Assembly (NCBI RefSeq): GCF_014852585.1
Contig: NZ_JACVBX010000004.1
Coordinates: forward strand, 1 to 64,000
Length of the DNA stretch: 64,000 bases
Source: Pseudomonas sp. PDM18
Lineage (GTDB): Bacteria > Pseudomonadota > Gammaproteobacteria > Pseudomonadales > Pseudomonadaceae
Reading direction: 5' to 3'
Positions 1 through 9,508 of this stretch are shown piece after piece (within the stretch, counting starts at the first letter, position 1; every line of letters begins with the position of its first letter). Under the pieces are notes generated by a model. It made no database searches, was not told where the DNA came from, and was given only the letters and a program-made list of their open reading frames with translations. Position numbers and translations under genes: made by a program.

Positions 1-111
1 CTGCAAAAGATCGAGGCGCTGACCGTCCTCGCCCGCAAATTGGCCCGGATTGCCTTTGCCCTGATGACGACTCAGCAACCGTATCGGACTGCGGCCGATA
101 CGGTGGGGTAG
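1..111 (+). pseudogene. C-terminal fragment of IS110-family transposase (cut by window edge)
   Basis: The first 36 codons are open from base 1 and end at TAG (109-111). The peptide contains LTVLARKLARIAFALMTTQQ followed by PYR, which is the usual C-terminal signature of IS110/IS1111 transposases (an ARKLARIAxAL helix, then a QPY motif a few residues before the stop). Only the end of the gene is in the window, so whether the element is intact cannot be judged. IS110 elements lack clear terminal inverted repeats, so the right end of the element cannot be placed from sequence alone. It should lie between 111 and the lipoprotein gene that ends at 165. Confidence 0.7.
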
Positions 112-120
112 ACATAGAAT

Positions 121-147
121 CTCCTACGAAGAGCCACTTCGCAGGAG
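121..147. terminator. Hairpin between the IS110 fragment and the OmpA-like lipoprotein gene
   Basis: CTCCTACGAAG (121-131) pairs with CTTCGCAGGAG (137-147) with one mismatch. It sits just past the stop of the minus-strand lipoprotein gene. The sequence resembles the Pseudomonas TAGGAGCGAGC REP family and lacks a clear T-tract. It may be a REP half, a terminator for the lipoprotein operon, or both. Confidence 0.4.
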
Positions 148-164
148 CGAGCCGTTGTGCTGGA

Positions 165-956
165 TCAGTAGGTGCCGCTTACCGAAGAGCGCGGCTGCAC
201 CGGGTTGGCATCGTTGGAGATGGTCACCTCGACGCGGCGGTTCATGGCGCGGCCGGCCGGGGTGGCATTACTCGATACCGGATACTCCTTGCCGTAGCCA
301 CGGGCGACGACGCGGTCGGGCGTCACGCCCTGGCTGAGCAGCGCCAGGCGGATGGCCTCGGCGCGGCGCTCGGACAGCCCCTGGTTGTAGGAGGACGAGC
401 CGCTGCTGTCGGTGTAACCCTCGACTATGACCTTGCGCTCCGGGTTCTGCTGCAGGTAACCGGCCAGGTTCTGCACATTGCTCATCGCGCCGGGCTTGAG
501 TTCGGCGCGGTCGAGATCGAACAGCACGTCACCGAAGGACACCATGGTCCCGCGCGAGGTCTGCTTGGCGTTCAGCTCGCCCTTGAGCTTGTTCAGCTGC
601 GCGGTACGAGCATCGAGACGGGCCTGGGCGCGCTGGGCGGAGGTGTTCTTCAACTGATCCTCGGCGTCGCGCAGGGCCACGGTCTGGTTGGCCAGCTCGA
701 TGCGTTGCTGGGTCAGGTAGGCCAGTTGGTCCACTTCCTTCTGATTCGCGCCGTCACGGTAGGCTTGGTCGGCCTTGGCCAGCCAGTCGCCAGCGTCCTT
801 GGTTTCCAGTGCGGCCTGCTGAGTGGCCTGGGGCTCGGCCTGCAGGGCCTGGAAGTCGCTACGGGCTTTCTCCAGGTTCGCGTTGGGCGGCGTCGAGCAG
901 GCGGCCAGGGCCAGAGCGAGGGTCGAGATGGCGGGCAGTACGATGAGTTTGTTCAT
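165..956 (-). CDS. lptF: OmpA-family outer-membrane lipoprotein (LptF/PA3692-like)
   Basis: 263 aa. An N-terminal lipoprotein signal ends in LALAAC (Cys ~20). A helical Ala/Gln-rich region (about 25-135, DUF4398-like coiled coil) follows, then a C-terminal OmpA peptidoglycan-binding domain (about 140-245) with FDLDRAELKPGA, VEGYTDSSGS and SERRAEAIRLAL motifs. Family knowledge: this architecture anchors the outer membrane to peptidoglycan. The P. aeruginosa homologue (lipotoxin F) is linked to envelope stress and AlgU. It follows the 139-aa lipoprotein gene on the same strand after 37 bp, so the two are probably one operon. The symbol means lipotoxin F here, not the LPS transporter LptF. Confidence 0.85.
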   Translation of the reverse strand: MNKLIVLPAISTLALALAACSTPPNANLEKARSDFQALQAEPQATQQAALETKDAGDWLAKADQAYRDGANQKEVDQLAYLTQQRIELANQTVALRDAEDQLKNTSAQRAQARLDARTAQLNKLKGELNAKQTSRGTMVSFGDVLFDLDRAELKPGAMSNVQNLAGYLQQNPERKVIVEGYTDSSGSSSYNQGLSERRAEAIRLALLSQGVTPDRVVARGYGKEYPVSSNATPAGRAMNRRVEVTISNDANPVQPRSSVSGTY

Positions 957-993
957 GTCGAAATTCCTTATATGACCGGGCGTGGGGGCGGGA

Positions 994-1413
994 TCACTGG
1001 GCCTGCTGCAGGCCTTCCTGACGCAACTCCATCACGCCCTGCTGGGCGTCCTTCACCGCGTTCTGGGCCTTCACGGCCTGGGACTTGCGCTCGGCCACAC
1101 GGGCGTCCCACTCGGCCTGCTGGGCCAGGTTGCGAGCCTGGTCGTATTCCTTGTCGTTCAGGGCGATGCGCGCCTGGGCGAGCTTGTCCTGGGCGTTCTT
1201 GGTTTCCACTGGCGCGAATTCCGGCCCGCCGTTGCTGACCGCAGCGTTCACCGCCGATTCGGTGACGGCCATCTGTTCGCTGGGCGGGTTACCGGCGCAG
1301 CCGGCCAGCAGCATCGCGCTGCCGAGGGCGAGCAGCCCCAGGCGCCAACTGCGCAGCGGGGCGCGGGTGGAAAGGGCAGGGACGGTTCGAGCGCTTTGAG
1401 ATTTCAGTTCCAT
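994..1413 (-). CDS. DUF4398-type lipoprotein (PA3691-like)
   Basis: 139 aa. The N-terminus is basic, then a hydrophobic stretch ends in the lipobox LLAGC (Cys ~39). The mature part is almost wholly helical and rich in Ala, Gln and Lys (AQDKLAQARIALNDKEYDQA and similar), as in DUF4398 periplasmic lipoproteins. It resembles the N-terminal half of the downstream OmpA-like protein, which suggests partial duplication or a shared helical module. First gene of the two-gene operon. No enzymatic motif is seen and the function is unknown. Confidence 0.75.
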   Translation of the reverse strand: MELKSQSARTVPALSTRAPLRSWRLGLLALGSAMLLAGCAGNPPSEQMAVTESAVNAAVSNGGPEFAPVETKNAQDKLAQARIALNDKEYDQARNLAQQAEWDARVAERKSQAVKAQNAVKDAQQGVMELRQEGLQQAQ

Positions 1414-1539
1414 TGGGTGAATCCTCTGACGTTTGCTTAGGGTTTCCCTCGGCGTTTCGATTGCCGGCGGATGCGGGCGGCTCTCCCGCGCGGTTCTGCG
1501 CGATGTGGCTCATGCCTTGAGAGCAGCGGGCATCTATTT

Positions 1540-1568
1540 AGGGGACTAAGGGTTTTGCCAGGGGGTTC
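1540..1568 (-). promoter_or_regulatory. Candidate ECF-type (AlgU-like) promoter for the lipoprotein operon
   Basis: On the minus strand GAACCC lies upstream of the 139-aa lipoprotein gene and is followed after about 16 bases by GTCCCC/TAA. The layout resembles a GAAC-type envelope-stress ECF promoter (GAACTT, 16-17 bases, TCnnA), but both boxes deviate. The call leans on knowledge that the P. aeruginosa homologues are AlgU-linked. Confidence 0.3.
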
Positions 1569-1601
1569 AAAAAAAATGCCCGCCGTGATGGCGGGCATTT
1601 T
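1568..1601 (-). terminator. Rho-independent terminator of the cadA-type ATPase gene
   Basis: On the minus strand the stem ATGCCCGCC / GGCGGGCAT with a 5-nt loop is followed by a run of eight T. It lies just past the ATPase stop codon at 1618. Confidence 0.85.
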
Positions 1602-1617
1602 CAGCGAGCAGCGTCGA

Positions 1618-3966
1618 TCAGACGCGATGACGCAATAACTGCAGGCCGTTGAACACCACCAGCAGGCTGGCGCCCATGTCGGCGAACACCGCCATCCACA
1701 AGGTGCCTTCGCCGGCCAAAGTGAGGGCGAGGAACACCGCCTTGATGCCCAGCGCCAGGGTGATGTTCTGGATCAGTACGCGATGGGTCTGGCGCGACAG
1801 GCGAATGAAGGACGGCAGCTTACGCAGGTCGTCGTCCATCAGCGCGACGCCGGCGGTTTCGATGGCCGTGTCGGTACCTGCCGCACCCATGGCGAAGCCG
1901 ATGTCGGCGCGGGCCAGGGCCGGGGCGTCGTTGATGCCGTCGCCGACCATGCCGACGCGCTTGCCGCTTGCCTGGCGCTGCTTCACTTCGCGCAGCTTGT
2001 CCTCGGGCAGCAGGTTGCCCAGCGCCTGGTCGATGCCCACCTGGGCGCCGATGGCGTTGGCGGTGTGCGGGTTGTCGCCGGTCAGCATCAGTGTCTTCAC
2101 GCCCAGTTGGTGCAACTGGGCGACGGCTTCGCGGCTGGTTTCCTTGACGCCATCGGCCACGGCGAACAGCGCCAGCGGGCCTTCGGTGTCGAGCAGCACG
2201 ATGACCGTCTTGCCCTGTTGCTCGAGAGCGTCGAGGCGGGCTTCCAGCTCCTTCGAGCACAGCTCCAGTTCCTCCACCAGACGGTGGTTGCCCAGGTGGT
2301 AGGTGCGGCCGTCGATCTCGCCTTTCACGCCACGGCCGGGCAGGGCGGTCAGCTCGCCTACGCTATACAGCGCGATATTGTCGGCCTCGGCGGCTTGGGC
2401 CACGGCGTGGGATACCGGGTGATCCGAGCGGGCGGCAAGGCTGGCGGCCAGGGCGCGCACATCACCGGCGGCGCTTTCGCGCAGGGCGGTGAAGTCGGTC
2501 TGGCGCGGGCGGCCCTCGGTGAGGGTGCCGGTCTTGTCCAGGGCGATCCATTCCAGGGAACGGCCCATCTCCAGGAACACCCCGCCCTTGATCAGGATGC
2601 CCAGGCGCGCCGCCGCCGACAGGCCGCTGACGATGGTCACCGGGGTGGAGATCACCAGCGCGCAGGGGCAGGCGATCACCAGCAGCACCAACGCGCGGTA
2701 CACCCAGTCCAGCCAGGCGCCGCCGAAGAACAGCGGGGGCAGCAGCGCGGTGGCGATGGCAATGAGGAACACCACCGGGGTGTAGATGCGCGAGAACTGG
2801 CCGACGAAGCGCTGGGTCGGTGCGCGCGAGCCCTGGGCCTCTTCCACGGCGTGGATGATGCGCGCCAGGGTGCTGTCGTCGGCCACGCGAGTGACACGGT
2901 ATTCCAGTGCGCTTTCGCCGTTGATGGTGCCGGCGAACAGGGTATCACCGGCCTGCTTTTCCACTGGCAGGCTTTCACCGGTGATGGGGGCTTGGTTGAC
3001 GCTGGAGCGGCCATCGAGCACCTCGCCGTCCAGTGCGATGCGCTCGCCGGGGCGCACCCGCACCCGCGCGCCGAGGGCGACGGACTTGGCGGGAACCTCC
3101 TGCCACTGCCCGTCCACCTGCACCGTGGCCTGTTCCGGAGCCAGCTGCAGCAGGCCGCGAATGGCGTTGCGCGCGCGGTCCAGCGACTTGGCCTCGATCA
3201 ATTCGGCGATAGCGAACAGCACCGCCACCATAGCCGCTTCCGGCCACTGGCCGATCAGCATGGCACCGGTCACGGCAATGCTCATCAGGGCGTTGATGTT
3301 GAGGTTGCGGTTCTTCAGGGCGATCCAGCCCTTGCGGTAGGTTGGCAGGCCGGCGCCGACAATCGCGGCGATGGCCAGTACTGCCACCAGCCAGTGCGGG
3401 CCGATGGCGAACCATTCGAAAAACTCCGCGCCCGCCGCTGCGACGCCGGCCAGAGCCAGTGGCCACCAGGGCTTCTGTTGGGCGGGCTGCGCCGAGACGG
3501 GGGCGTTTTCGTCTACCGGCTCGGCTTGCATACCGAGGGAGGCCACCAGCTTCTGCAGCGGCTCGGTACTGTCGAAGCGATGCTGCACACGCAGCAGGCG
3601 CTGCATGAGGTTGAAGTCCAGGTCTTCCACGGCGGACACGCGACCCAGCGCATCGCGCAGCAGGCGTTCCTCGGTGGGGCAGTCCATGGCTTCGATGCGC
3701 AGACTCGTCCAGCGTAGCTCGCCGCTGGCCGAGCCGGCGGCGGCCGTGGCGGCACTTTCTGCGCGCGCACTGCGATCTTCGTCCTGATCATGGGAGTGAT
3801 CGTGATCGTGATCGTGATCATGGCCGTGGTCATGCTTGTGCGGGGCAGGTTCGGCAGCCGGGGCGCGCAGCTGCGCGCCTTTGTCGCAGCCGCAGTAGTC
3901 GGCGGCGTCATGTTCACGGTCCTGTACAGGGCCGTGGATGGTCGGCCCCTGGCGATTGGCAGTCAT
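1618..3966 (-). CDS. cadA: Heavy-metal P1B-type ATPase (Cd/Zn/Pb efflux)
   Basis: 782 aa from the chosen start. N-terminal His/Asp-rich tail (about residues 43-63, repeated HDHD) as a metal buffer; degenerate HMA domain with MDCPTEE (about 94-100) in place of CxxC; eight expected TM segments; CPCALV translocation motif (about 434); DKTGT phosphorylation site (about 474); GDGINDAP hinge (about 674). These mark a P1B-2 pump exporting Cd2+, Zn2+ or Pb2+ to the periplasm. I chose ATG 3966 because an in-frame ATG at 4017 lies inside the MerR-type promoter, upstream of the expected transcript start. It is divergent from cadR with a shared operator, so metal-induced expression is expected. Confidence 0.93.
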   Translation of the reverse strand: MTANRQGPTIHGPVQDREHDAADYCGCDKGAQLRAPAAEPAPHKHDHGHDHDHDHDHSHDQDEDRSARAESAATAAAGSASGELRWTSLRIEAMDCPTEERLLRDALGRVSAVEDLDFNLMQRLLRVQHRFDSTEPLQKLVASLGMQAEPVDENAPVSAQPAQQKPWWPLALAGVAAAGAEFFEWFAIGPHWLVAVLAIAAIVGAGLPTYRKGWIALKNRNLNINALMSIAVTGAMLIGQWPEAAMVAVLFAIAELIEAKSLDRARNAIRGLLQLAPEQATVQVDGQWQEVPAKSVALGARVRVRPGERIALDGEVLDGRSSVNQAPITGESLPVEKQAGDTLFAGTINGESALEYRVTRVADDSTLARIIHAVEEAQGSRAPTQRFVGQFSRIYTPVVFLIAIATALLPPLFFGGAWLDWVYRALVLLVIACPCALVISTPVTIVSGLSAAARLGILIKGGVFLEMGRSLEWIALDKTGTLTEGRPRQTDFTALRESAAGDVRALAASLAARSDHPVSHAVAQAAEADNIALYSVGELTALPGRGVKGEIDGRTYHLGNHRLVEELELCSKELEARLDALEQQGKTVIVLLDTEGPLALFAVADGVKETSREAVAQLHQLGVKTLMLTGDNPHTANAIGAQVGIDQALGNLLPEDKLREVKQRQASGKRVGMVGDGINDAPALARADIGFAMGAAGTDTAIETAGVALMDDDLRKLPSFIRLSRQTHRVLIQNITLALGIKAVFLALTLAGEGTLWMAVFADMGASLLVVFNGLQLLRHRV

Positions 3967-3998
3967 GTCGTCCGTTCCTGTTTGACGAGTTGCTGCCG

Positions 3999-4029
3999 AT
4001 TGCACACCCTGTAGCAACTACAGAGTCAA
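3999..4029 (-). promoter_or_regulatory. CadR/MerR-type operator-promoter of the metal ATPase
   Basis: On the minus strand, -35 TTGACT (4024-4029) and -10 TGCAAT (3999-4004) are separated by 19 bp, the over-long spacing typical of MerR-activated promoters. The spacer holds the dyad ACTCTGTAG-TTG-CTACAGGGT (4006-4026, 8 of 9 arm positions matching), close to known CadR/ZntR/PbrR operators. The cadR start codon at 4054 is 25 bp beyond the -35, so CadR probably also regulates itself here. Confidence 0.85.
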
Positions 4030-4053
4030 GCATCCGTTGGCGAGGAGTCGCAC

Positions 4054-4521
4054 ATGAAGATCGGTGAACTGGCGAAACTGACCGGCTGCCCGGTGGAAAC
4101 CATCCGCTACTACGAGCGCGAAGGCCTGCTGCCCGCGCCGTCGCGCAGCGAGGGCAACTACCGGCAGTACGACGCCAGCCACGTCGAGCGGCTGTCGTTC
4201 ATTCGCCATTGCCGTTCGCTGGACATGACCCAGGAGGAAATCCGCATCCTCCTCGGCCTGCGCGACCGCCCTGAATCCGACTGCGGCACCGCCAACCGGC
4301 TGATCGACGAGCACTTGCACCACGTCGAAGTGCGCATCGCCGAGTTGCAGTCGCTCAGCCAGCAACTGCGCGACCTGCGCGCGCAGTGCCAGGGAGAGGG
4401 CAGCAGCGAGGATTGCGGCATCCTGCGCGAGCTGGAGCAGCCGGCGGAGCCGTCGGTGATTCCGGAATCCTGTGCGGAAGCGGGGCATTTGCACGTGCCC
4501 GGCGTCCATGGCCGGCATTGA
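4054..4521 (+). CDS. cadR: MerR-family metal-responsive regulator CadR
   Basis: 155 aa. N-terminal MerR helix-turn-helix (MKIGELAKLTGCPVETIRYY, then ERxGLLPxP), a long dimerisation helix (about 80-110), and the cysteines typical of Cd/Pb sensors: DCG (about 77), Cys at about 112 and EDCG (about 119). The C-terminus carries several His (HLHVPGVHGRH), as in Pseudomonas CadR. It should bind the dyad between itself and the divergent ATPase, repressing without metal and activating with Cd2+ (possibly Zn2+ or Pb2+). RBS GAGGAGTCG precedes the ATG. Confidence 0.9.
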   Translation: MKIGELAKLTGCPVETIRYYEREGLLPAPSRSEGNYRQYDASHVERLSFIRHCRSLDMTQEEIRILLGLRDRPESDCGTANRLIDEHLHHVEVRIAELQSLSQQLRDLRAQCQGEGSSEDCGILRELEQPAEPSVIPESCAEAGHLHVPGVHGRH

Positions 4522-4529
4522 TCGCATTC

Positions 4530-4551
4530 GTAGGAGCAAGCTCGCTCCTAC
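4530..4551. repeat. REP-like palindrome (GTAGGAGC...GCTCCTAC)
   Basis: GTAGGAGC / GCTCCTAC with central AAGCTC. It is a single palindromic unit of the Pseudomonas REP family, just past cadR. Confidence 0.7.
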
Positions 4552-4562
4552 AAGAAGTGCCA

Positions 4563-4598
4563 AACGAAACGCCCCGGCACTTGCCGGGGCGTTTCGTT
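4563..4598. terminator. Bidirectional terminator between cadR and the 111-aa gene
   Basis: A perfect 17-bp stem (AACGAAACGCCCCGGCA and its complement) with a 2-nt centre. A-rich and T-rich outer ends serve as T-tract in either direction. It lies between convergent genes. Confidence 0.8.
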
Positions 4599-4933
4599 CA
4601 GGAGTGCTCGGCCTCCGTCAGCTCGTGCAGGTACTTGCGCGACAGTGCCAGGAAGCGCGGCGTAGGGCCGGTGTCCTCATAGATCGGGTCACCCTGTTCG
4701 TCCTGCGCCACTACTTTGGTCCCCTGCACGTAGGGGAAGCTCGCCTCCAGCTCTTCCAGCGCCGCACTGACCAGTTCACCCAGCAGCTCCTCGACGCTGC
4801 GCTTGGGGTACATGTCGTGCAGCGCGGCCAGACGCGCGGCCGTCTCGACGTCCAGCGGAATGCTGTACTGGTGGTTGGTCATGCGCCCCCTGGCGTTCTT
4901 TTCCCAATGGCGTACCAGCTCGCGGATTTTCAT
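4598..4933 (-). CDS. Conserved hypothetical protein (PA3688-like)
   Basis: 111 aa from ATG 4933, chosen because TAGAGGTG lies just upstream and upstream codons look non-coding. Soluble, acidic and mainly helical. The part with IPLDVETAARLAALHDMYP and KRSVEELLGELVSAALEEL resembles a ribbon-helix-helix-like fold (short strand, two helices), so DNA binding is conceivable but unproven. Monocistronic, convergent with cadR and divergent from ppc. Function unknown. Confidence 0.7.
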   Translation of the reverse strand: MKIRELVRHWEKNARGRMTNHQYSIPLDVETAARLAALHDMYPKRSVEELLGELVSAALEELEASFPYVQGTKVVAQDEQGDPIYEDTGPTPRFLALSRKYLHELTEAEHS

Positions 4934-5130
4934 ATTCACCTCTAGGGTCGTTACGTGGCGGTCGGCCCTCGTGAGGTCGCCGCAGGTTTTCCCATCGATG
5001 GGGATAACTTTCAGCCTAGACGTTGTCCGAGCAGGATTGCGGGCGTTCGTCGAGCGCTTGCCTGCCGGCCCGGCCGGCGGCACTGTAAAACCCTGCGATG
5101 CCCTTTCTCTCTCTGATCCAGGAGACTGCG

Positions 5131-7767
5131 ATGCCGGATATCGATGCGCGCCTGCGCGAGGACGTTCACCTGCTTGGCGAGCTGCTCGGGCGGACCATCC
5201 GTGCCCAGTACGGGCAGGGCTTCCTCGACAAGATCGAACTCATCCGCACCGGCGCCAAGGCTGCCCGGCGCGGCTCAGCCGAAGGCGCAAAACAGCTGAC
5301 CGCGACCCTCGACGGCCTGGGCGAGGATGAGCTGCTGCCGGTGGCTCGCGCCTTCAACCAGTTCCTCAACCTGGCCAATATCGCCGAGCAGTACCACCGC
5401 ATCCGCCGGCGCACGCCCAAGGAGCCGGAGCCCTTCGAGAACCGTGTGCTGGCCGAACTGCTGGGCCGCCTGCGCAAGTCCGGCCTGGGCGCCGAGGGCC
5501 TGGCGCGCCAGGTGGCGGAGCTGGAAATCGAGCTGGTGCTCACCGCGCACCCCACCGAAGTGGCGCGCCGCACGCTGATCCAGAAGTACGACGCCATCGC
5601 TGCGCAACTGGCCGCCGGTGACCACTCCGACCTGCTGCCCGAGGAGCGCCAGGCGGTGCAGGAAAAACTCCAGCGCCTGATCGCCGAGGCCTGGCACACC
5701 GACGAGATCCGCCGCACCCGCCCGACCCCGGTGGACGAGGCGAAATGGGGCTTCGCGGTGATCGAGCATTCCCTCTGGCACGCCTTGCCGGCCTTCCTCC
5801 GCCACGTTGATCGAACCCTGCAGGAAACCCTCGGCGAGCGCCTGCCCCTGAGCGCCGCGCCGATTCGCTTCGCCTCCTGGATGGGCGGCGACCGTGACGG
5901 CAACCCCAACGTCACCGCCGCCATCACTCGCGAGGTGTTGCTGCTGGCGCGCTGGATGGCGGCTGACCTCTATCTGCGTGACGTCGACAGCCTTGCCGCC
6001 GAACTCTCCATGCAGCAGGCCAGCGACGAGCTACGCGCCGAAGTCGGCGACCTCGCCGAGCCCTACCGCGCACTGCTCAAGCAACTGCGCGAACGCCTGC
6101 GCGCTACCCGCGCCTGGGCCGAGCGTGCCATCCACACCGGCGAGGAGCCGGGCGCTGACGTGCTGCAGGACAACCGCGAACTGCTGGAGCCGCTGCTGCT
6201 CTGTTATCGCTCGCTGCAGGCCTGTGGCATGGGCGTGATCGCCGAGGGCGACCTGCTCGATACCTTGCGCCGAGCAGCCACTTTCGGGCTGTTCCTGGCA
6301 CGGCTGGATGTGCGCCAGGACTCCACGCGCCACGCCAAGGCGATGAGCGAAATCACCGAGTACCTGGGCCTGGGCAATTACGCCGAGTGGGACGAAAGCG
6401 TGCGGCAGGAATTTCTCCTGGAAGAACTCGCCAGCCGCCGGCCCTTGCTGCCGGCGAACTACGCTCCGACGCCCGAGACCGCCGAAGTCCTCGCCACCTG
6501 CCGCGTGGTGGCGCAGGCGCCGGCCGCCTCGCTGGGTTCCTACGTCATCTCCATGGCCGGGCAGCCGTCCGACGTGCTCGCCGTCCAGTTGCTGCTCAAG
6601 GAATGCGGGCTGGAGCGGCCGATGCGCGTGGTGCCGCTGTTCGAGACCCTGGATGACCTGGACAACGCCGGCCCCTGCATCGACCGCCTGCTCAGCCTGG
6701 ACAGCTACCGCACCCGCCTGGCCGGTCCGCAGGAAGTGATGATCGGCTACTCCGACTCGGCCAAGGACGCCGGGACCCTGGCTGCGGCCTGGGCACAGTA
6801 CCGCGCCCAGGAGGCGCTGGTGGACATCTGCCGCAACCATGGCATCGAACTGCTGCTGTTCCATGGCCGCGGCGGCACCGTCGGGCGTGGCGGCGGTCCG
6901 GCCCATGCGGCGATCCTCTCGCAACCGCCGGGTTCGGTGGCCGGGCGCTTCCGCACCACCGAGCAGGGCGAGATGATCCGTTTCAAGTTCGGCCTGCCTG
7001 ACATCGCCGAGCAGAACCTCAACCTCTACCTCGCCGCCGTGCTGGAGGCGACCCTGCAACCGCCACCGGTGCCCGAGCCGGCCTGGCGCGAGGAGATGGA
7101 CCGCCTGGCCGCCGACGGCGTGCTCGCCTACCGCGCGGTGGTACGGGAGAACCCACAGTTCGTTGACTACTTCCGCGAGGCCACGCCGGAGCAGGAACTG
7201 GGCCGCCTGCCGCTGGGCAGCCGCCCGGCCAAGCGTCGCGAGGGCGGGGTGGAAAGCCTGCGGGCGATCCCCTGGATCTTCGCCTGGACCCAGACGCGCC
7301 TGATGCTGCCGGCCTGGCTGGGCTGGGAAGACGCCCTGTTCAAGGCCATCGAACGCGGCGAAGGCGCACTGCTGGGACGCATGCGCAAGGAGTGGCCGTT
7401 TTTCACCACGCGCATCGACATGCTGGAGATGGTACTGGCCAAGGCCGACCGGGAAATTGCCCAACTCTACGACGAGCGACTGGTGCAATCGGAACTGCGA
7501 CCATTAGGTGCGCATTTACGCGACCTATTGTCGCAGTCGGTGCGAGTGGTGCTGGGGCTTACAGGGCAATCGCAGCTGCTCGCCCACGCCGCCGAGACGC
7601 GTGAATCCATTGGCGTGCGCAACACCTACCTGGACCCGCTGCACCTGCTCCAGGCCGAGCTGCTGGCGCGCTCGCGGCGCTGCACGGGCGACGCCTGCGG
7701 CGGTCTGGAGCAAGCCATGCTGGTGACGGTGGCGGGGATTGCAGCCGGGTTGCGAAATACCGGCTGA
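5131..7767 (+). CDS. ppc: Phosphoenolpyruvate carboxylase
   Basis: 878 aa, the usual length for Pseudomonas. It carboxylates PEP with bicarbonate to oxaloacetate, refilling the TCA cycle. Motifs: VLTAHPTE catalytic His (about 140), [10 protein letters not shown] (about 540), [14 protein letters not shown] glycine loop (about 580), and [17 protein letters not shown]. The C-terminus reads LRNTG, a slight change from the common QNTG end. Start ATG 5131 has the RBS CAGGAGAC 4-5 bases upstream; an in-frame ATG at 5098 is less well placed. Confidence 0.97.
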   Translation: MPDIDARLREDVHLLGELLGRTIRAQYGQGFLDKIELIRTGAKAARRGSAEGAKQLTATLDGLGEDELLPVARAFNQFLNLANIAEQYHRIRRRTPKEPEPFENRVLAELLGRLRKSGLGAEGLARQVAELEIELVLTAHPTEVARRTLIQKYDAIAAQLAAGDHSDLLPEERQAVQEKLQRLIAEAWHTDEIRRTRPTPVDEAKWGFAVIEHSLWHALPAFLRHVDRTLQETLGERLPLSAAPIRFASWMGGDRDGNPNVTAAITREVLLLARWMAADLYLRDVDSLAAELSMQQASDELRAEVGDLAEPYRALLKQLRERLRATRAWAERAIHTGEEPGADVLQDNRELLEPLLLCYRSLQACGMGVIAEGDLLDTLRRAATFGLFLARLDVRQDSTRHAKAMSEITEYLGLGNYAEWDESVRQEFLLEELASRRPLLPANYAPTPETAEVLATCRVVAQAPAASLGSYVISMAGQPSDVLAVQLLLKECGLERPMRVVPLFETLDDLDNAGPCIDRLLSLDSYRTRLAGPQEVMIGYSDSAKDAGTLAAAWAQYRAQEALVDICRNHGIELLLFHGRGGTVGRGGGPAHAAILSQPPGSVAGRFRTTEQGEMIRFKFGLPDIAEQNLNLYLAAVLEATLQPPPVPEPAWREEMDRLAADGVLAYRAVVRENPQFVDYFREATPEQELGRLPLGSRPAKRREGGVESLRAIPWIFAWTQTRLMLPAWLGWEDALFKAIERGEGALLGRMRKEWPFFTTRIDMLEMVLAKADREIAQLYDERLVQSELRPLGAHLRDLLSQSVRVVLGLTGQSQLLAHAAETRESIGVRNTYLDPLHLLQAELLARSRRCTGDACGGLEQAMLVTVAGIAAGLRNTG

Positions 7768-7994
7768 GGCACTACCACCCCCCACCAAAGGTGGATTGCC
7801 GAGCCGCCAGATGAGATTAATTTGATGGCTGATCCTGGGTGCGGAAACGGCCCGGGATCGGCGTGCGCAGTCCCCATGGCTGGCTTGTGTGGTGTGGGAC
7901 CGCTGTGTATCGTGAGCAACCTTTCGGCGCACCTCTGCGCCATTCCAAGCATGATGAGATTGGCCCCACGAGGCGGATCCGTGATTTCGCTTAA

Positions 7995-8663
<669 letters not shown>

Positions 8664-8678
8664 TCCATCGCCGTATCA

Positions 8679-8708
8679 GCCAAAGGCCCGCACACGCGGG
8701 CCTTTGGC
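8679..8708 (+). terminator. Terminator of adk
   Basis: A perfect 13-bp stem (GCCAAAGGCCCGC and its complement) with loop ACAC, followed by GTTTAT. A TATAAT (8712-8717) directly after it could be a -10 for tsaB, but I see no matching -35. Confidence 0.8.
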
Positions 8709-8766
8709 GTTTATAATGCCCGCCCGTTTTTTATCGCCCTGTTCTCAACGTCCTATGGAAAACACC

Positions 8767-9441
8767 ATGCCCACGCTGCTGGCCCTGGATACCTCGACCG
8801 AAGCCTGTTCCGTCGCCCTGCTGCATGACGGCCGCCGGTTCGTACGCCACGAGGTGATCCCGCGCCTGCATGCCCAGCGCCTGCTGCCCATGGTGCAGGA
8901 CATCCTCGCTGAGGCCGGCATCGCGCTCTCCGCCGTCGACGCCATTGCCTTCGGTCGCGGCCCCGGCGCCTTCACCGGCGTGCGGATTGCCATCGGCGTG
9001 GTACAGGGCCTGGCGTTTGCGCTGCAGAAGCCGGTGCTGCCGATTTCCGACCTGTCGGTGCTGGCCCAGCGCGCCTACCGCGAGCACGGCGCAAGCCAGG
9101 TGGCAGCGGCCATCGATGCGCGCATGGACGAGGTGTACTGGGGGTGTTACCGCCTGGAGCAGGGCGAGATGCGTCTGGCCGGCGCCGAGGCAGTGCTGCC
9201 GCCGGAGCGCGTCGAGTTGCCGCGCGATGTCCAGGGCGAGTGGTTCGGCTCCGGCACTGGCTGGGGCTTCGAAGAACGCCTGGCAGTGAAGGTTGCCGCC
9301 TGCGACGCCAGCCTGCTGCCGCACTCCGAAGACCTGCTGACCCTGGCCGAATTCGCCTGGGCCCGCGGCGATGCGGTTGATGCAGAGCAGGCCCAGCCGG
9401 TCTACCTGCGCGACAACGTGGCGACCCCCAAGAAAGCCTGA
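8767..9441 (+). CDS. tsaB: tRNA threonylcarbamoyladenosine biosynthesis protein TsaB
   Basis: 224 aa. ASKHA-fold protein with N-terminal LLALDTSTEACSVAL and the conserved FGRGPGAFTGVRIA loop (about 60-73). Partners TsaD and TsaE in making t6A37 in ANN-decoding tRNAs. I place the start at ATG 8767 (MPTLLALDTS), matching the family N-terminus. An in-frame ATG at 8755 would add four residues. Located between adk and the 115-aa gene, as in P. aeruginosa. Confidence 0.92.
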   Translation: MPTLLALDTSTEACSVALLHDGRRFVRHEVIPRLHAQRLLPMVQDILAEAGIALSAVDAIAFGRGPGAFTGVRIAIGVVQGLAFALQKPVLPISDLSVLAQRAYREHGASQVAAAIDARMDEVYWGCYRLEQGEMRLAGAEAVLPPERVELPRDVQGEWFGSGTGWGFEERLAVKVAACDASLLPHSEDLLTLAEFAWARGDAVDAEQAQPVYLRDNVATPKKA

Positions 9442-9508
9442 CCTGTGCCAATTGACCGCAGCCGCGCGCGGTCGCTAGAGTGATGGGCATTCCCACCGAG
9501 TTTTCGCC

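Noticed and set aside
1783-3717. 644-codon open frame on the plus strand antisense to the metal ATPase gene
   Set aside because: Mirror frame of a GC-rich gene; no recognisable domains, and the opposite strand has complete P-type ATPase motifs.
4018-4563. 181-codon minus-strand frame opposite cadR
   Set aside because: Shadow of cadR, which has a full MerR domain, RBS and operator.
6031-7488. 485-codon frame antisense to ppc
   Set aside because: Low-complexity shadow frame opposite the catalytic half of a complete PEP carboxylase.
8712-8717. Perfect TATAAT -10 box upstream of tsaB
   Set aside because: No -35 at a usable distance because the adk terminator stem occupies that place; mentioned only as a possibility.
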